NCBI RefSeq assembly: GCF_025154015.1
Contig: NZ_JAOAMV010000001.1
Coordinates: 620,001 to 684,000 of the forward strand
Origin: Tsuneonella litorea
Lineage (GTDB): Bacteria > Pseudomonadota > Alphaproteobacteria > Sphingomonadales > Sphingomonadaceae
Direction of reading: 5' to 3'
Length of the DNA: 64,000 nt
Of this stretch, positions 52,835 to 60,766 are shown in pieces. Below the pieces are notes generated by a model. It saw nothing but the letters and a program-made list of their open reading frames with translations, did not search any database and was not told the DNA's origin. Position 1 is the stretch's first letter, and every line of letters begins with the position of its first letter. The position numbers and the translations under genes are program-made.

Positions 52835-52894
52835 GGTCCCGAACCAATTCCGCGGGGGCGCCGGTGTCAGCGGGTTCGACGCCCCCGCGGACCC

Positions 52895-53509
52895 TCAGCC
52901 GGCGGGCGCGTCGAGGACCACCACGAGGGGCGTCTCGCTGGCAGCGGGATCAGTCTGGGTGGCCGGCTCTTCGATCCGAGCCGATTCGATGTCCGCCGGC
53001 TGCGCGACCCGCTCGCTGGCAGGCACGAGCGAGGCGGTCCCGCGCTGCTTCTTCGGCGCACGGGTCCAGTCGGCGACTTCGTAGCCCATTTCCCCCATGC
53101 AGGTGGTCATGTGCTTGCGATAGCTGCGCTCGCGGCCGCCGCGGATCGCGCGGTTCATCCCGAACGCGGCGGCAAGTCCGATGATCGGCATCGCCGCCGC
53201 AGCGGTGGCGCCCGCCGAGGCGAAAGTGCTTCCGCCAAGCCCGGTGAAGGCGAGGTTGGCGCCGCCGAACATCCCGGCGACTCCCGCGCCGCTGGTCGCG
53301 GCCGCGGCGGCAAAGCCGGCCTTGCGCCCGTGGCGCACCATCTGGTCGCAACTCTGGTAGATCTCCGTCTCGCTGGAAGCGAGCGATGCGCGTTCCGGCG
53401 CTTGGGCGACCGGGCGCACCTGAGCGGAAAACTGCCTGGGCTTGGTCGAACAGCCGGCGGCCGCAACCGCTGCGGCGATGCAGAGGGTGGTCGAAAGAAA
53501 GCGGGTCAT
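52895..53509 (-). CDS. Lipoprotein with glycine/alanine-rich core, unknown function
   Basis: A 204-residue protein from ATG at 53509 with lipobox A-A-A-G-C (MTRFLSTTLCIAAAVAAAGC). A segment with two cysteines (YQSCDQMVRHGRK and HMTTCMGEMGYEV) brackets a Gly/Ala-rich hydrophobic stretch (about 70-115) that could be a membrane-spanning glycine-zipper region. The tail is Pro/Ala/Glu-rich. I do not recognise the family; the pattern of a lipoprotein with a glycine-zipper-like part is seen directly. It is divergent from the HTH protein with about 140 bases between starts. Confidence 0.7.
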   Translation of the reverse strand: MTRFLSTTLCIAAAVAAAGCSTKPRQFSAQVRPVAQAPERASLASSETEIYQSCDQMVRHGRKAGFAAAAATSGAGVAGMFGGANLAFTGLGGSTFASAGATAAAAMPIIGLAAAFGMNRAIRGGRERSYRKHMTTCMGEMGYEVADWTRAPKKQRGTASLVPASERVAQPADIESARIEEPATQTDPAASETPLVVVLDAPAG

Positions 53510-53647
53510 GGCGTCCTCCTGTCTAGGGGTGACACAGATGTGCACCGCCTCCACCGATGCGCGCAGGCGAAGCGCGCGGTGCAGCGCAATGCACGGCGAT
53601 GCACCTGCCGTCTTGTCAGCGGGCGTCGCGCGGCGCATTCATCGGCG

Positions 53648-54544
53648 GTGGACCACGTGGGGGAATTCGCCGGAAAGCTGGGAGTTGCCCTCAAGGCGAC
53701 CTCTCTCAGCCGCGTGGCAGTCGCCCAGGCGCTCGGCGTGGATAAGTCGCTCGTCGGTCGCTGGCTCTCGGGTGCGGTCCATCCCACCGAACACAACCTG
53801 GCTCGCCTGACCGCGCTCCTTGCCGACCGCCACGCGGGCTTCCGCATGACCGATTGGGACGCCGATCTGGACGGGTTCGCCGGGCGATTCGGGATCGCGC
53901 TGCCGCGTCGGGGCGCCGACCCGGGCGTCATGCTGCCGCACCTGCGCCCCTTGATCGAGATCGCGCGGGAAGAGACCGGGCGGCGGGGCGCGACGTACGA
54001 AGGGTTCTTCCGTACCGCGCGTCCCTCGCTGCTCGTAGCCGACACGGTGTTCCACGAATACGGGGTGGTGCGGCGCAACGAGGCGGGTCTCCTCGACGTC
54101 GCAATGCGCGGATCGGGCCTGCTGTTCGAAGGCTGGGCGCTGCCCGCGCACAACAACCTGTTCGTGTTCCTTTACGACAGCACCGGCCTCTCTCCACTCT
54201 CGATAGTGTTCCGCGGGGTTGCGCTGCCCAAGGCGATGGTGCTCGACGGGATCATGCTGCTCGCGGCGCTCGACGCTGGCCGGACGCCAGCGGCAATGCC
54301 GGTACTGCTCGAGCGCGTGGGCGACCTGACCGACGACCCGGAGGCCGATTACGCGACGATGATCGCGATGGAAGCCGAGATGCCAGCGCCGCTCGATCCG
54401 GTGCCCGACGCGGAGGTCCGCCGGCGGCTGTTCCGCGATGCCGGGCCGGTCAGCAGCGAACAGGGGCGCGGTGACCGAGTGCTCGCGGTGACCGCGTCGG
54501 ACGCGCAGTCTCGCGGAGCGGCTGGTCCCGGCCTGCGCGGATGA
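53648..54544 (+). CDS. Helix-turn-helix domain protein with uncharacterised C-terminal domain
   Basis: A predicted 298-residue protein from GTG at 53648 (GTG at 53657 is possible too). Residues about 1-60 form an HTH (LSRVAVAQALGVDKSLVGRWLSGAVHPTEHNLARLTALL), of the Cro/C1 type. The rest contains YEGFFRTARPSLLVADTVFHEYG and FEGWALPAHNNLFVFLYDSTGLSPLSIVFRGVAL, which may be a sensory domain. No ligand is suggested. It probably regulates nearby or unlinked genes. It is divergent from the lipoprotein at 52.9-53.5 kb. Confidence 0.72.
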   Translation: MDHVGEFAGKLGVALKATSLSRVAVAQALGVDKSLVGRWLSGAVHPTEHNLARLTALLADRHAGFRMTDWDADLDGFAGRFGIALPRRGADPGVMLPHLRPLIEIAREETGRRGATYEGFFRTARPSLLVADTVFHEYGVVRRNEAGLLDVAMRGSGLLFEGWALPAHNNLFVFLYDSTGLSPLSIVFRGVALPKAMVLDGIMLLAALDAGRTPAAMPVLLERVGDLTDDPEADYATMIAMEAEMPAPLDPVPDAEVRRRLFRDAGPVSSEQGRGDRVLAVTASDAQSRGAAGPGLRG

Positions 54545-54556
54545 CGGACGCAAAGA

Positions 54557-54582
54557 AGAGGGCCCGCCGAAGCGGACCCTCT
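54557..54582. terminator. Terminator hairpin between convergent genes
   Basis: Eleven-base arms with one mismatch (AGAGGGCCCGC at 54557-54567 against GCGGACCCTCT at 54572-54582) enclose the loop CGAA. It lies 13 bases beyond the HTH gene stop and 17 bases before the end of the convergent BON gene, so it can end transcripts from both sides. Confidence 0.7.
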
Positions 54583-54599
54583 GATCATTTCAGCCTGGG

Positions 54600-55478
54600 T
54601 CAGGCGTCGAAGGAGTGCGACTCGGTGTCATTCGACCGGTCCCGGACGCGCAGGTTGTTCTGCACGTGGCCGACGCCGGAAATGTCTTCCACAAGGTCTT
54701 CCGCCCTGCGCTTTGCGCCGCGGTGATCGACGGTGCCGTCGAGCGTCACCTCGCCATCCTTGACGGTTACCTGGATGTTGCGGGCGTCGAGCCGCCAGTC
54801 GTCGGTCAGGCAGTCGCAGGCGTCCTCGAGGATGCGTTCGTCCGACCGGGTGTAGTTGGCCGGGCCCGATCCGCGGTGATCCATACGGCGCCGGCGGGCG
54901 GCGTCCTCGTCGCCGAACCAGCTCGCGATCTCGTCGCCTGCCTTTTCGAAGAACCCGCGTTCGCTGCCGTCATCGTAGCGGTCGTAATCGTCGTAATCGC
55001 GGCCGTAACGGTCACGCCGGCCATAGCTGCGCTGGCCGTAGCCGTAGCCGGGGCGCGCGCCATAGGAGCGCCCGCCGCGACGCGAGAAGTCGCGCCCGTC
55101 CTGGCTCTCAGACGTGTAGTAATCCAGGCCGTTGTCGTAGCGCGCGGGTCCGTAGTCGCGATCGCGGGCGTAATACCGCTGGTCGCTGCCCATCCGCCCC
55201 CGGTCGCCTTGCGCGCGATAGTCGTCGCGCTGGAACGGCCGGTTGCGCGAGGGCGCACGCCAGGTCACTTCCTCGTAATAGACCACCGGGCGGCGGCCCT
55301 GGTCGCCCATCTGGCTTCCGCGCCAGCCGTCCTGCGCGGACCCGTCCTGATCGTAACCGCTCGAATCCTCGAACTGCTCGGCCTGGCGCGAACCGTTGTA
55401 GTCGGTCCCGTCGTCGTAATCCTGGTTGATGTTGCGCGAACCGCTGCTGCGGTCGCGGCGACGATTGCGGTCGTCCAT
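54600..55478 (-). CDS. BON-domain protein with long disordered Tyr/Asp/Arg-rich head
   Basis: A 292-residue protein from ATG at 55478. Residues 1-185 are low-complexity and rich in Asp, Arg, Tyr and Gly (YGRDYDDYDRYDDG), with no signal peptide. The conserved part starts near 187 with GDEIASWFGDEDAARRRR and continues into a BON domain (SDERILEDACDCLTDDWRL, VTVKDGEVTLDGTVDHRGAK, VGHVQNNLRV). BON domains bind phospholipids or act in osmotic protection in other proteins. This C-terminal arrangement is common in alphaproteobacteria; the long head is variable. Confidence 0.85.
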   Translation of the reverse strand: MDDRNRRRDRSSGSRNINQDYDDGTDYNGSRQAEQFEDSSGYDQDGSAQDGWRGSQMGDQGRRPVVYYEEVTWRAPSRNRPFQRDDYRAQGDRGRMGSDQRYYARDRDYGPARYDNGLDYYTSESQDGRDFSRRGGRSYGARPGYGYGQRSYGRRDRYGRDYDDYDRYDDGSERGFFEKAGDEIASWFGDEDAARRRRMDHRGSGPANYTRSDERILEDACDCLTDDWRLDARNIQVTVKDGEVTLDGTVDHRGAKRRAEDLVEDISGVGHVQNNLRVRDRSNDTESHSFDA

Positions 55479-55730
55479 GCTGGGTCTCCTTGTCGCTGCC
55501 GTGGTCTGGGGCGCGCCGGGCCGGCAGCGGTGCCGCGGGGCCGCGCCCATCGTGACAGTTGACCAACGGCCGAGCGGCGCGACCGTTTCCCCGTCCGTCG
55601 CAGGCCCGTTGCGCTTCGGCGAATCTCAAATGCTTGAAATCTATCCAATATAAGTTCCAATCGGCGAACCCATCGACCGCGGCCGCTCGGCGGGCTGGAG
55701 CTTTGTGCGCTCTCGTGCTTTGGCCCTCAC

Positions 55731-58211
55731 ATGGCTGGCCGTGTCCCACCCGAGATCGAGACCTGGTTCGCCGGCCGCGGCTGGCGCGTGCGGCGGCACC
55801 AGGCAGAGATGCTCGCGGCGAGCGACGCGGGACGTCACGCGCTGCTCGTCGCCGATACCGGTGCGGGCAAGACGCTCGCCGGGTTTCTCCCGACGCTGGC
55901 GGCATTTACCCCAACGCGGCTCGACGGGGCCGCGCCGCCCGAGGGGCTGCATACGCTCTACGTTTCGCCGCTGAAGGCGCTGGCGCACGACGTGCAGCGC
56001 AACCTCGTCGCCCCGGTCGAGGAAATGGGCCTGCCGATCCGGATCGAGACTCGCAGCGGGGACACCCCTTCCGATCGCAAGAAGCGCCAGCGGTCGCGCC
56101 CGCCGCACGTGCTGCTGACGACGCCCGAATCGCTCTCGCTGCTGCTCAGCTATCCCGACAGCTTCGGGCTGTTCGCGGGCCTGAGGCGCGTCGTGATCGA
56201 CGAGGTCCACGCCTTCGCCACCGGCAAGCGCGGCGACCTGCTCGCGCTGGCGCTCACGCGCCTGCAGGCCATCGCGCCTGAGATGAAGCGTACGGCGCTC
56301 AGCGCCACGCTCGCCAATCCGGAGGGCTTTCGCGAGTGGCTCGCCCCGTGGGGCGAGATCGACACGGTCGAACTGGTCGAGGGAGAGCCTGGCGCCCCCG
56401 CCGAGGTCGAGATCCTGCTGCCGGTGGAAGAGCGGGTCCCGTGGGGCGGCCACGCGGCGACCTGGGCCATACCCCAGCTCTACGAGGAGATCCGCCGCAA
56501 CCGGACGACGCTGATATTCACCAACACCCGCTTCCTGGCCGAATACGTGTTCCAGAACCTGTGGAACGCGAACGAGGACACGCTGCCGATCGGCATCCAC
56601 CACGGCTCGCTCAGCAAGGAAGCGCGGCGCAAGGTCGAAGGCGCGATGGCGCGCGGCGAACTGCGTGCGCTCGTCGCCACCGCCAGCCTCGACCTCGGGA
56701 TCGACTGGGGGGACATCGACCTCGTCGTCCAGATGGGGGCACCCAAGGGCTCGTCGCGCCTGCTCCAGCGGATCGGGCGCGCGAACCACCGGCTCGATTG
56801 CCCGAGCCGGGCGATCCTGGTGCCGGGCAACCGGTTCGAGTTCCTCGAGGCCACCGCCGCCAAGGATGCGGTCGACGAGGGCCAGCGCGACGGCGAGGAC
56901 TTCCGTCCCGGCGGACTCGACGTGCTCGCCCAGCACGTGATGGCCTGCGCTTGCGCCGCCCCGTTCGACGAGGCCGCGCTGCTCGCCGAAGTGCGTTCGA
57001 GCCTGGCCTATGCCTGGCTCGACCAGGAGGACTGGGAACGCGTGCTGACCTTCGTCGCGACCGGCGGCTATGCGCTCAAGGCCTACGACAAGTTCCAGCG
57101 CATCGTGAAGGACGGCGATGGAAGCTGGCGGTTGAGCCATCCCGAACACGCGGCGCGGCACCGGCTCAACGCCGGGATCATCGTCGATTCCGAGATGCTC
57201 GACGTGCGGTTCCGCAACGGGCGCTCGCTCGGCAAGGTCGAGGAACGCTTCGCCGCTTCGCTGCGCCCGGGCGACACTTTCCAGTTCGCGGGCATCAACC
57301 TCGAGGTCGAGCGGATCAAGGACATGGAGCTGACCGTGCGCGCATCGTCGAAGGCGGCGATGATCCCGAGCTATGGCGGTCAGCGCCTGCCGCTCACGAC
57401 GCATCTTGCCGAGCGGGTGCGGGCGATGCTGGTCGACCGGGCGAGCTGGGCCCGCTTTCCCGACGACGTGCGCGAATGGCTGGAAGTGCAGGACTGGCGC
57501 AGCGCGATGCCAGGCCCCGACACGCTGCTCGTCGAAAGCTTTCCGCACGCGAAGAAGCACTACACGGTATTCTACACCTTCATCGGGTGGAATGCGAACC
57601 AGTCGCTGGGGATGCTGATCACCAAGCGGATGGAAGAGCGCGGGCTCTCGCCGCTGGGCTTCAATGCCAACGACTATTGCCTCGCGGTGTGGAGCCTCAG
57701 GCCGGTCATCGACCCCGCGCCGCTGCTGTCGCCCGACATCCTGCAGGACGAGTTTGTCGAATGGGTGCAGAACTCGCACCTGCTTCGACGCGCCTTCCGC
57801 GAGGTGGCGGTAATCGGCGGGCTGGTCGAGCGCCAGCACCCGGGCAAGCGCAAGACTGGCAAGCAGGTGACCTTTTCGACCGACCTCATCTACGACGTGC
57901 TGCGCAAGTACGAGCCCGACCACGTGCTGCTCCAGGCCGCCTGGGCCGATGCGCGGACGCGAATGACCGACATCGGACGGCTCGGCGACCTGCTGGACCG
58001 AGCTGCCGACGAACTCGTGCTGGTCGAACTCGACCGGGTCAGCCCGCTCGCGGTGCCGGTGATGACGCTGATCGGGCGCGAGACGATGCCGCAGGGCTCT
58101 GTCGACGACGAACTCGTGCTCGAGGCCGAAACGCTCGCCTCCGCGGCGATGCGAATGGAGGATGCGGCGGACTACCGCGGGGAGGACGAAGACGTAGCCG
58201 GCGCCGGCTGA
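55731..58211 (+). CDS. Ligase-associated DNA damage response DEXH-box helicase (Lhr-like)
   Basis: An 826-residue SF2 helicase. It has Walker A ADTGAGKT near residue 41, DEVH box (VVIDEVHAF), SATL motif III, and motif VI RIGRANHRLDCPSRA, followed by an Lhr-type WH and beta-rich core (MIPSYGGQRLPL, HYTVFYTFIGWNANQSLGMLI). In many bacteria it sits with an ATP-dependent DNA ligase, an exonuclease and the endonuclease PdeM; none of these is adjacent here. It probably repairs alkylated or crosslinked DNA. It overlaps the GNAT gene by 40 bases in convergent orientation. Confidence 0.92.
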   Translation: MAGRVPPEIETWFAGRGWRVRRHQAEMLAASDAGRHALLVADTGAGKTLAGFLPTLAAFTPTRLDGAAPPEGLHTLYVSPLKALAHDVQRNLVAPVEEMGLPIRIETRSGDTPSDRKKRQRSRPPHVLLTTPESLSLLLSYPDSFGLFAGLRRVVIDEVHAFATGKRGDLLALALTRLQAIAPEMKRTALSATLANPEGFREWLAPWGEIDTVELVEGEPGAPAEVEILLPVEERVPWGGHAATWAIPQLYEEIRRNRTTLIFTNTRFLAEYVFQNLWNANEDTLPIGIHHGSLSKEARRKVEGAMARGELRALVATASLDLGIDWGDIDLVVQMGAPKGSSRLLQRIGRANHRLDCPSRAILVPGNRFEFLEATAAKDAVDEGQRDGEDFRPGGLDVLAQHVMACACAAPFDEAALLAEVRSSLAYAWLDQEDWERVLTFVATGGYALKAYDKFQRIVKDGDGSWRLSHPEHAARHRLNAGIIVDSEMLDVRFRNGRSLGKVEERFAASLRPGDTFQFAGINLEVERIKDMELTVRASSKAAMIPSYGGQRLPLTTHLAERVRAMLVDRASWARFPDDVREWLEVQDWRSAMPGPDTLLVESFPHAKKHYTVFYTFIGWNANQSLGMLITKRMEERGLSPLGFNANDYCLAVWSLRPVIDPAPLLSPDILQDEFVEWVQNSHLLRRAFREVAVIGGLVERQHPGKRKTGKQVTFSTDLIYDVLRKYEPDHVLLQAAWADARTRMTDIGRLGDLLDRAADELVLVELDRVSPLAVPVMTLIGRETMPQGSVDDELVLEAETLASAAMRMEDAADYRGEDEDVAGAG

Positions 58212-58630
58212 AGCCACTGCGCCATGCCTTGCGAGTGGGGAGCTACCGGCGCGAATCCGAACTGGGCATAGAGCCGGTTCGCCTCGCCGTCCGCGATCAG
58301 GCTGACGTATGCGGGGGCAGATAGCCTTGCGGCGAGTGCCTCGAGCAAGAGCGAGACGATGACCTTGCCGATACCCCTGCCCTGATGCGCGGGATCGACT
58401 GCGATGTCGCAAACCTGGAAGAACAGGCCGCCGTCGCCGATCACCCGGCCCATCCCAACGGCGGAGAGCCCGTGGCGGACAACCACTCCGGCAACGGTGC
58501 CGGGCAATCCCGCGCGGGCAGCTTCTTCGCTGAAGGGGGACAGGCCCGCGACGACGCGAAGGCGCAGGTAGTCGGCGAGAGAAGGGGTCTCGCAATCACT
58601 GGCATATCCCGGGGGCAGTCGAACGTTCAT
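58172..58630 (-). CDS. GNAT family N-acetyltransferase
   Basis: A 152-residue acetyltransferase. The acetyl-CoA loop is VDPAHQGRGIGKVIVSLLLEAL, followed by APAYVSLIADGEANRLYAQFGFAPVAPHSQGM. The head SLADYLRLRVVAGLSPFSEEAA matches the GNAT group with a conserved Tyr/Arg pair. The target is unknown. It is convergent with the helicase gene and lies downstream of the exbD2 terminator on the same strand. Confidence 0.9.
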   Translation of the reverse strand: MNVRLPPGYASDCETPSLADYLRLRVVAGLSPFSEEAARAGLPGTVAGVVVRHGLSAVGMGRVIGDGGLFFQVCDIAVDPAHQGRGIGKVIVSLLLEALAARLSAPAYVSLIADGEANRLYAQFGFAPVAPHSQGMAQWLQPAPATSSSSPR

Positions 58631-58783
58631 TCGGCAGGACGTCTAGGCGTTCCGAAACCGCGTCGCCAGTGGTGGAGGCGGCATGGGAAGCGCCGCGGGC
58701 ACCAGGCGCGTGCTCGTCAAGGGTGGCGCGCGATCGCGCGGCGGATTGGTCCACGCCGAAAGCGGGTCACGCGGACAAACGAA

Positions 58784-58809
58784 AAGGGGGCGGATCGCTC
58801 CGCCCCCTT
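58784..58809 (-). terminator. Rho-independent terminator of the tonB-exbBD operon
   Basis: A perfect 11-base inverted repeat (AAGGGGGCGGA at 58784-58794 and its complement at 58799-58809) has a four-base loop. It lies 31 bases after the stop of the last exbD gene. On the minus strand the stem continues into TTTTCGTTTG, a reasonable T-rich tail. Confidence 0.85.
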
Positions 58810-58839
58810 GTCAATTCATCCGCCCTGGGTCGGCGCGGG

Positions 58840-59283
58840 TCAGGCGGGTGCCTTGCCGAACTCGCGGTACTTCTCGTTGCCCACGAACCCGAACTTGGTG
58901 ACGCCCGACGCCTTGATGACGTTGAGCACCCGGATCGACAGGTCATAGCTCGCCTGCTGGTCGGGCTCGAACTGCAGCTCCGGCTCGGGCTGGATCGCCT
59001 TGGTCGCCTCGAGATTGCGGACCAGCTCGCCCTGGTCGATCGCGGTGCCGTTCCACAGGATCTCGTTCTGCGGGGTGAGCACGATCTTGTTCTTGATCGG
59101 GTCGATCATGTCCGGCGGCGGCGGCTCGTTGTTGGGCACCGGCAGGTCGATGTCGACCGAGTGCGTCGCCACGGGGATGGTAATGATGAACATGATCAGG
59201 AGCACGAGCATGACGTCGATCAACGGCGTCGTGTTCATCTCCATCATCGGCGAGCCATCGTCCTTGCCGCCTGACATTGCCAT
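58840..59283 (-). CDS. exbD: ExbD/TolR-type biopolymer transport protein (second copy)
   Basis: A 147-residue protein with one membrane segment (PLIDVMLVLLIMFIITIPV), whose Asp is the proton-carrying residue, and the usual MEMNTTPLID lead. The periplasmic part has IKNKIVLTPQNEILWNG and VLNVIKASGVTKFGFVGNE. It works with ExbB and TonB to power outer-membrane transport. It follows the first exbD gene after 42 bases, so two different ExbD subunits are encoded. Confidence 0.93.
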   Translation of the reverse strand: MAMSGGKDDGSPMMEMNTTPLIDVMLVLLIMFIITIPVATHSVDIDLPVPNNEPPPPDMIDPIKNKIVLTPQNEILWNGTAIDQGELVRNLEATKAIQPEPELQFEPDQQASYDLSIRVLNVIKASGVTKFGFVGNEKYREFGKAPA

Positions 59284-59325
59284 GCTGGGTTACTCCTGAA
59301 TTCGCTTCGTCGGATCGCGGCTGGT

Positions 59326-59859
59326 TCAGCCGTTCGGATCGACCGGGTTCGAGATGAAGCCGACGGTGGGATAGCCCGCCGCCTGCACGTTGTAGATGGC
59401 CCCCGCGATGCAGCGCCACGGCGCGTTGACGTCACCGCGGATGTGGACCTGCGGGATCGCCTCGGGGTTCTCCATCAGCGCCTCGGGTCCGCCGGCCGCT
59501 TGGACGATCGCGTCGAGACGCTCGAACGCCTGGTCGTAGAGTTCCTTCGAATCGACCGGGGTGGTGTTGTTGAAATACACCCGGCACTGGCCGTTGCGCG
59601 ATGCGCCCTCGAAGCCCGGTTCGCCCGCGCTGCGGCCGGCGTCGTCGGTCGTGCTCACGGTCAGGAGCAGGTTCTCGACCTTGTCCTTCGATTCGCTGGA
59701 CGGCATCACCGGAATCTTGAGCTTCTCGATCGTCTGGATCGCGACCGGCACCGCGATGAGGAAGATGATCAGAAGCACCAGCATCACGTCCACCAGCGGC
59801 GTGGTGTTGATGTCCGACATCGGCGTCTCGATGCCGCCGCCTCCGCTAGAAATCGCCAT
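59326..59859 (-). CDS. exbD: ExbD/TolR-type biopolymer transport protein (first copy)
   Basis: A 177-residue ExbD paralogue, with SDINTTPLVDVMLVLLIIFL carrying the transport Asp. Its periplasmic domain is longer than in the second copy, with an insertion including TTDDAGRSAGEPGFEG and two cysteines (GQCRVYF, WRCIAGAIY). Different ExbD paralogues may serve distinct TonB-dependent systems. It is preceded by a strong intercistronic hairpin. Confidence 0.93.
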   Translation of the reverse strand: MAISSGGGGIETPMSDINTTPLVDVMLVLLIIFLIAVPVAIQTIEKLKIPVMPSSESKDKVENLLLTVSTTDDAGRSAGEPGFEGASRNGQCRVYFNNTTPVDSKELYDQAFERLDAIVQAAGGPEALMENPEAIPQVHIRGDVNAPWRCIAGAIYNVQAAGYPTVGFISNPVDPNG

Positions 59860-59896
59860 GGGCTTCCTGTCCTATCTCAATTCGTTCGTACGGTTG

Positions 59897-59927
59897 GCGG
59901 GGGAAGGGCTTGCGACCCTTCCCCCGC
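59897..59927 (-). promoter_or_regulatory. Strong hairpin between exbB and exbD
   Basis: A perfect 12-base inverted repeat (GCGGGGGAAGGG at 59897-59908, complement at 59916-59927) with a seven-base loop lies eight bases past the exbB stop. No T tract follows on the minus strand. This fits partial termination or an mRNA stabiliser that sets more ExbB than ExbD. Confidence 0.6.
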
Positions 59928-59935
59928 GGAACCGG

Positions 59936-60718
59936 TCAGGTGCGCGGCGCGGCCGGCTTCGCCGGAGCGGTCGCGGCTGCCTTGGCTGCCTGCTGGGTCG
60001 ACGTCTGCGTGATCACCGCCGGCTTCACGGCACCCTTCGAGTTGATGTTCGCGAGGATGTCGGTCGAGAAGCCCGAGAGCAGCTCGGCGATCCGCTTGTT
60101 GCGGCTCTGGAGCCAGTTGTAGGCAAGCACGGCCGGAACCGCGACGAGCAGGCCGATGGCGGTCATGATCAGCGCTTCGCCGACCGGTCCGGCGACCTTG
60201 TCGATCGAGGCCGAACCGGCGAGGCCGATGTTGATCAGCGCGCGGTAGATGCCGATGACGGTGCCGAGCAGGCCGACGAACGGAGCGGTCGCGCCCACGG
60301 TCGCGAGGAACGGCAGGCCGCCAGCGAGCTTGGCGTTGATCGAGGCTTCCGAACGCGCGAGCGAACCGTGCAGCCAGTCATGTGCTTCCATGGCGTCGGT
60401 CATCTTGCCGTGCGATTCCTCGGCGGTCAGGCCGTCGTCGACGAGCTGGCGCCACGCACTGTTCTTCTCGAGCTTGTTGGCACCTTCGCGCAGGGTCGGG
60501 GCGCGCCAGAACTGGGTGCGCACGCCCTTGTACTGGTTGAAGATCTTCTGCTGTTCGATCCACTTGGTGATGAGGATGTAGAACGAGCCGACCGACATGA
60601 TCACGAGCACGCCGAAGATCGACCACGCGATCACGCCGCCCTGCTCAAGCGCCTCGTAGAAGCCGAACTGGTTCTTCGGCGCTGCGCCACCGGCGGCGGC
60701 GAGAAGTTCGATGTACAT
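59936..60718 (-). CDS. exbB: ExbB (MotA/TolQ/ExbB proton channel family)
   Basis: A 260-residue protein with three membrane segments. The first is GGVIAWSIFGVLVIMSVGSFYIL; the conserved core is LPFLATVGATAPFVGLLGTVIGIYRAL and ALIMTAIGLLVAVPAVLAYNWL. ExbB forms the pentameric proton channel around ExbD. It starts 48 bases after tonB and ends with an Ala/Pro-rich tail. Confidence 0.96.
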   Translation of the reverse strand: MYIELLAAAGGAAPKNQFGFYEALEQGGVIAWSIFGVLVIMSVGSFYILITKWIEQQKIFNQYKGVRTQFWRAPTLREGANKLEKNSAWRQLVDDGLTAEESHGKMTDAMEAHDWLHGSLARSEASINAKLAGGLPFLATVGATAPFVGLLGTVIGIYRALINIGLAGSASIDKVAGPVGEALIMTAIGLLVAVPAVLAYNWLQSRNKRIAELLSGFSTDILANINSKGAVKPAVITQTSTQQAAKAAATAPAKPAAPRT

Positions 60719-60766
60719 GGGTGAAAGTCCTCTCAGATGAAACGGATGAAAAAGGGGTTCAACGGG

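Noticed and set aside
55654-55669. GTTC-N8-GAAC near the helicase start, considered as a LexA box
   Set aside because: Alphaproteobacterial LexA boxes are direct repeats with seven bases between; this is an inverted repeat with eight.
55641-58595. Open frame of 984 codons on the minus strand
   Set aside because: It is a shadow of the helicase gene, with composition typical of antisense GC-rich frames.
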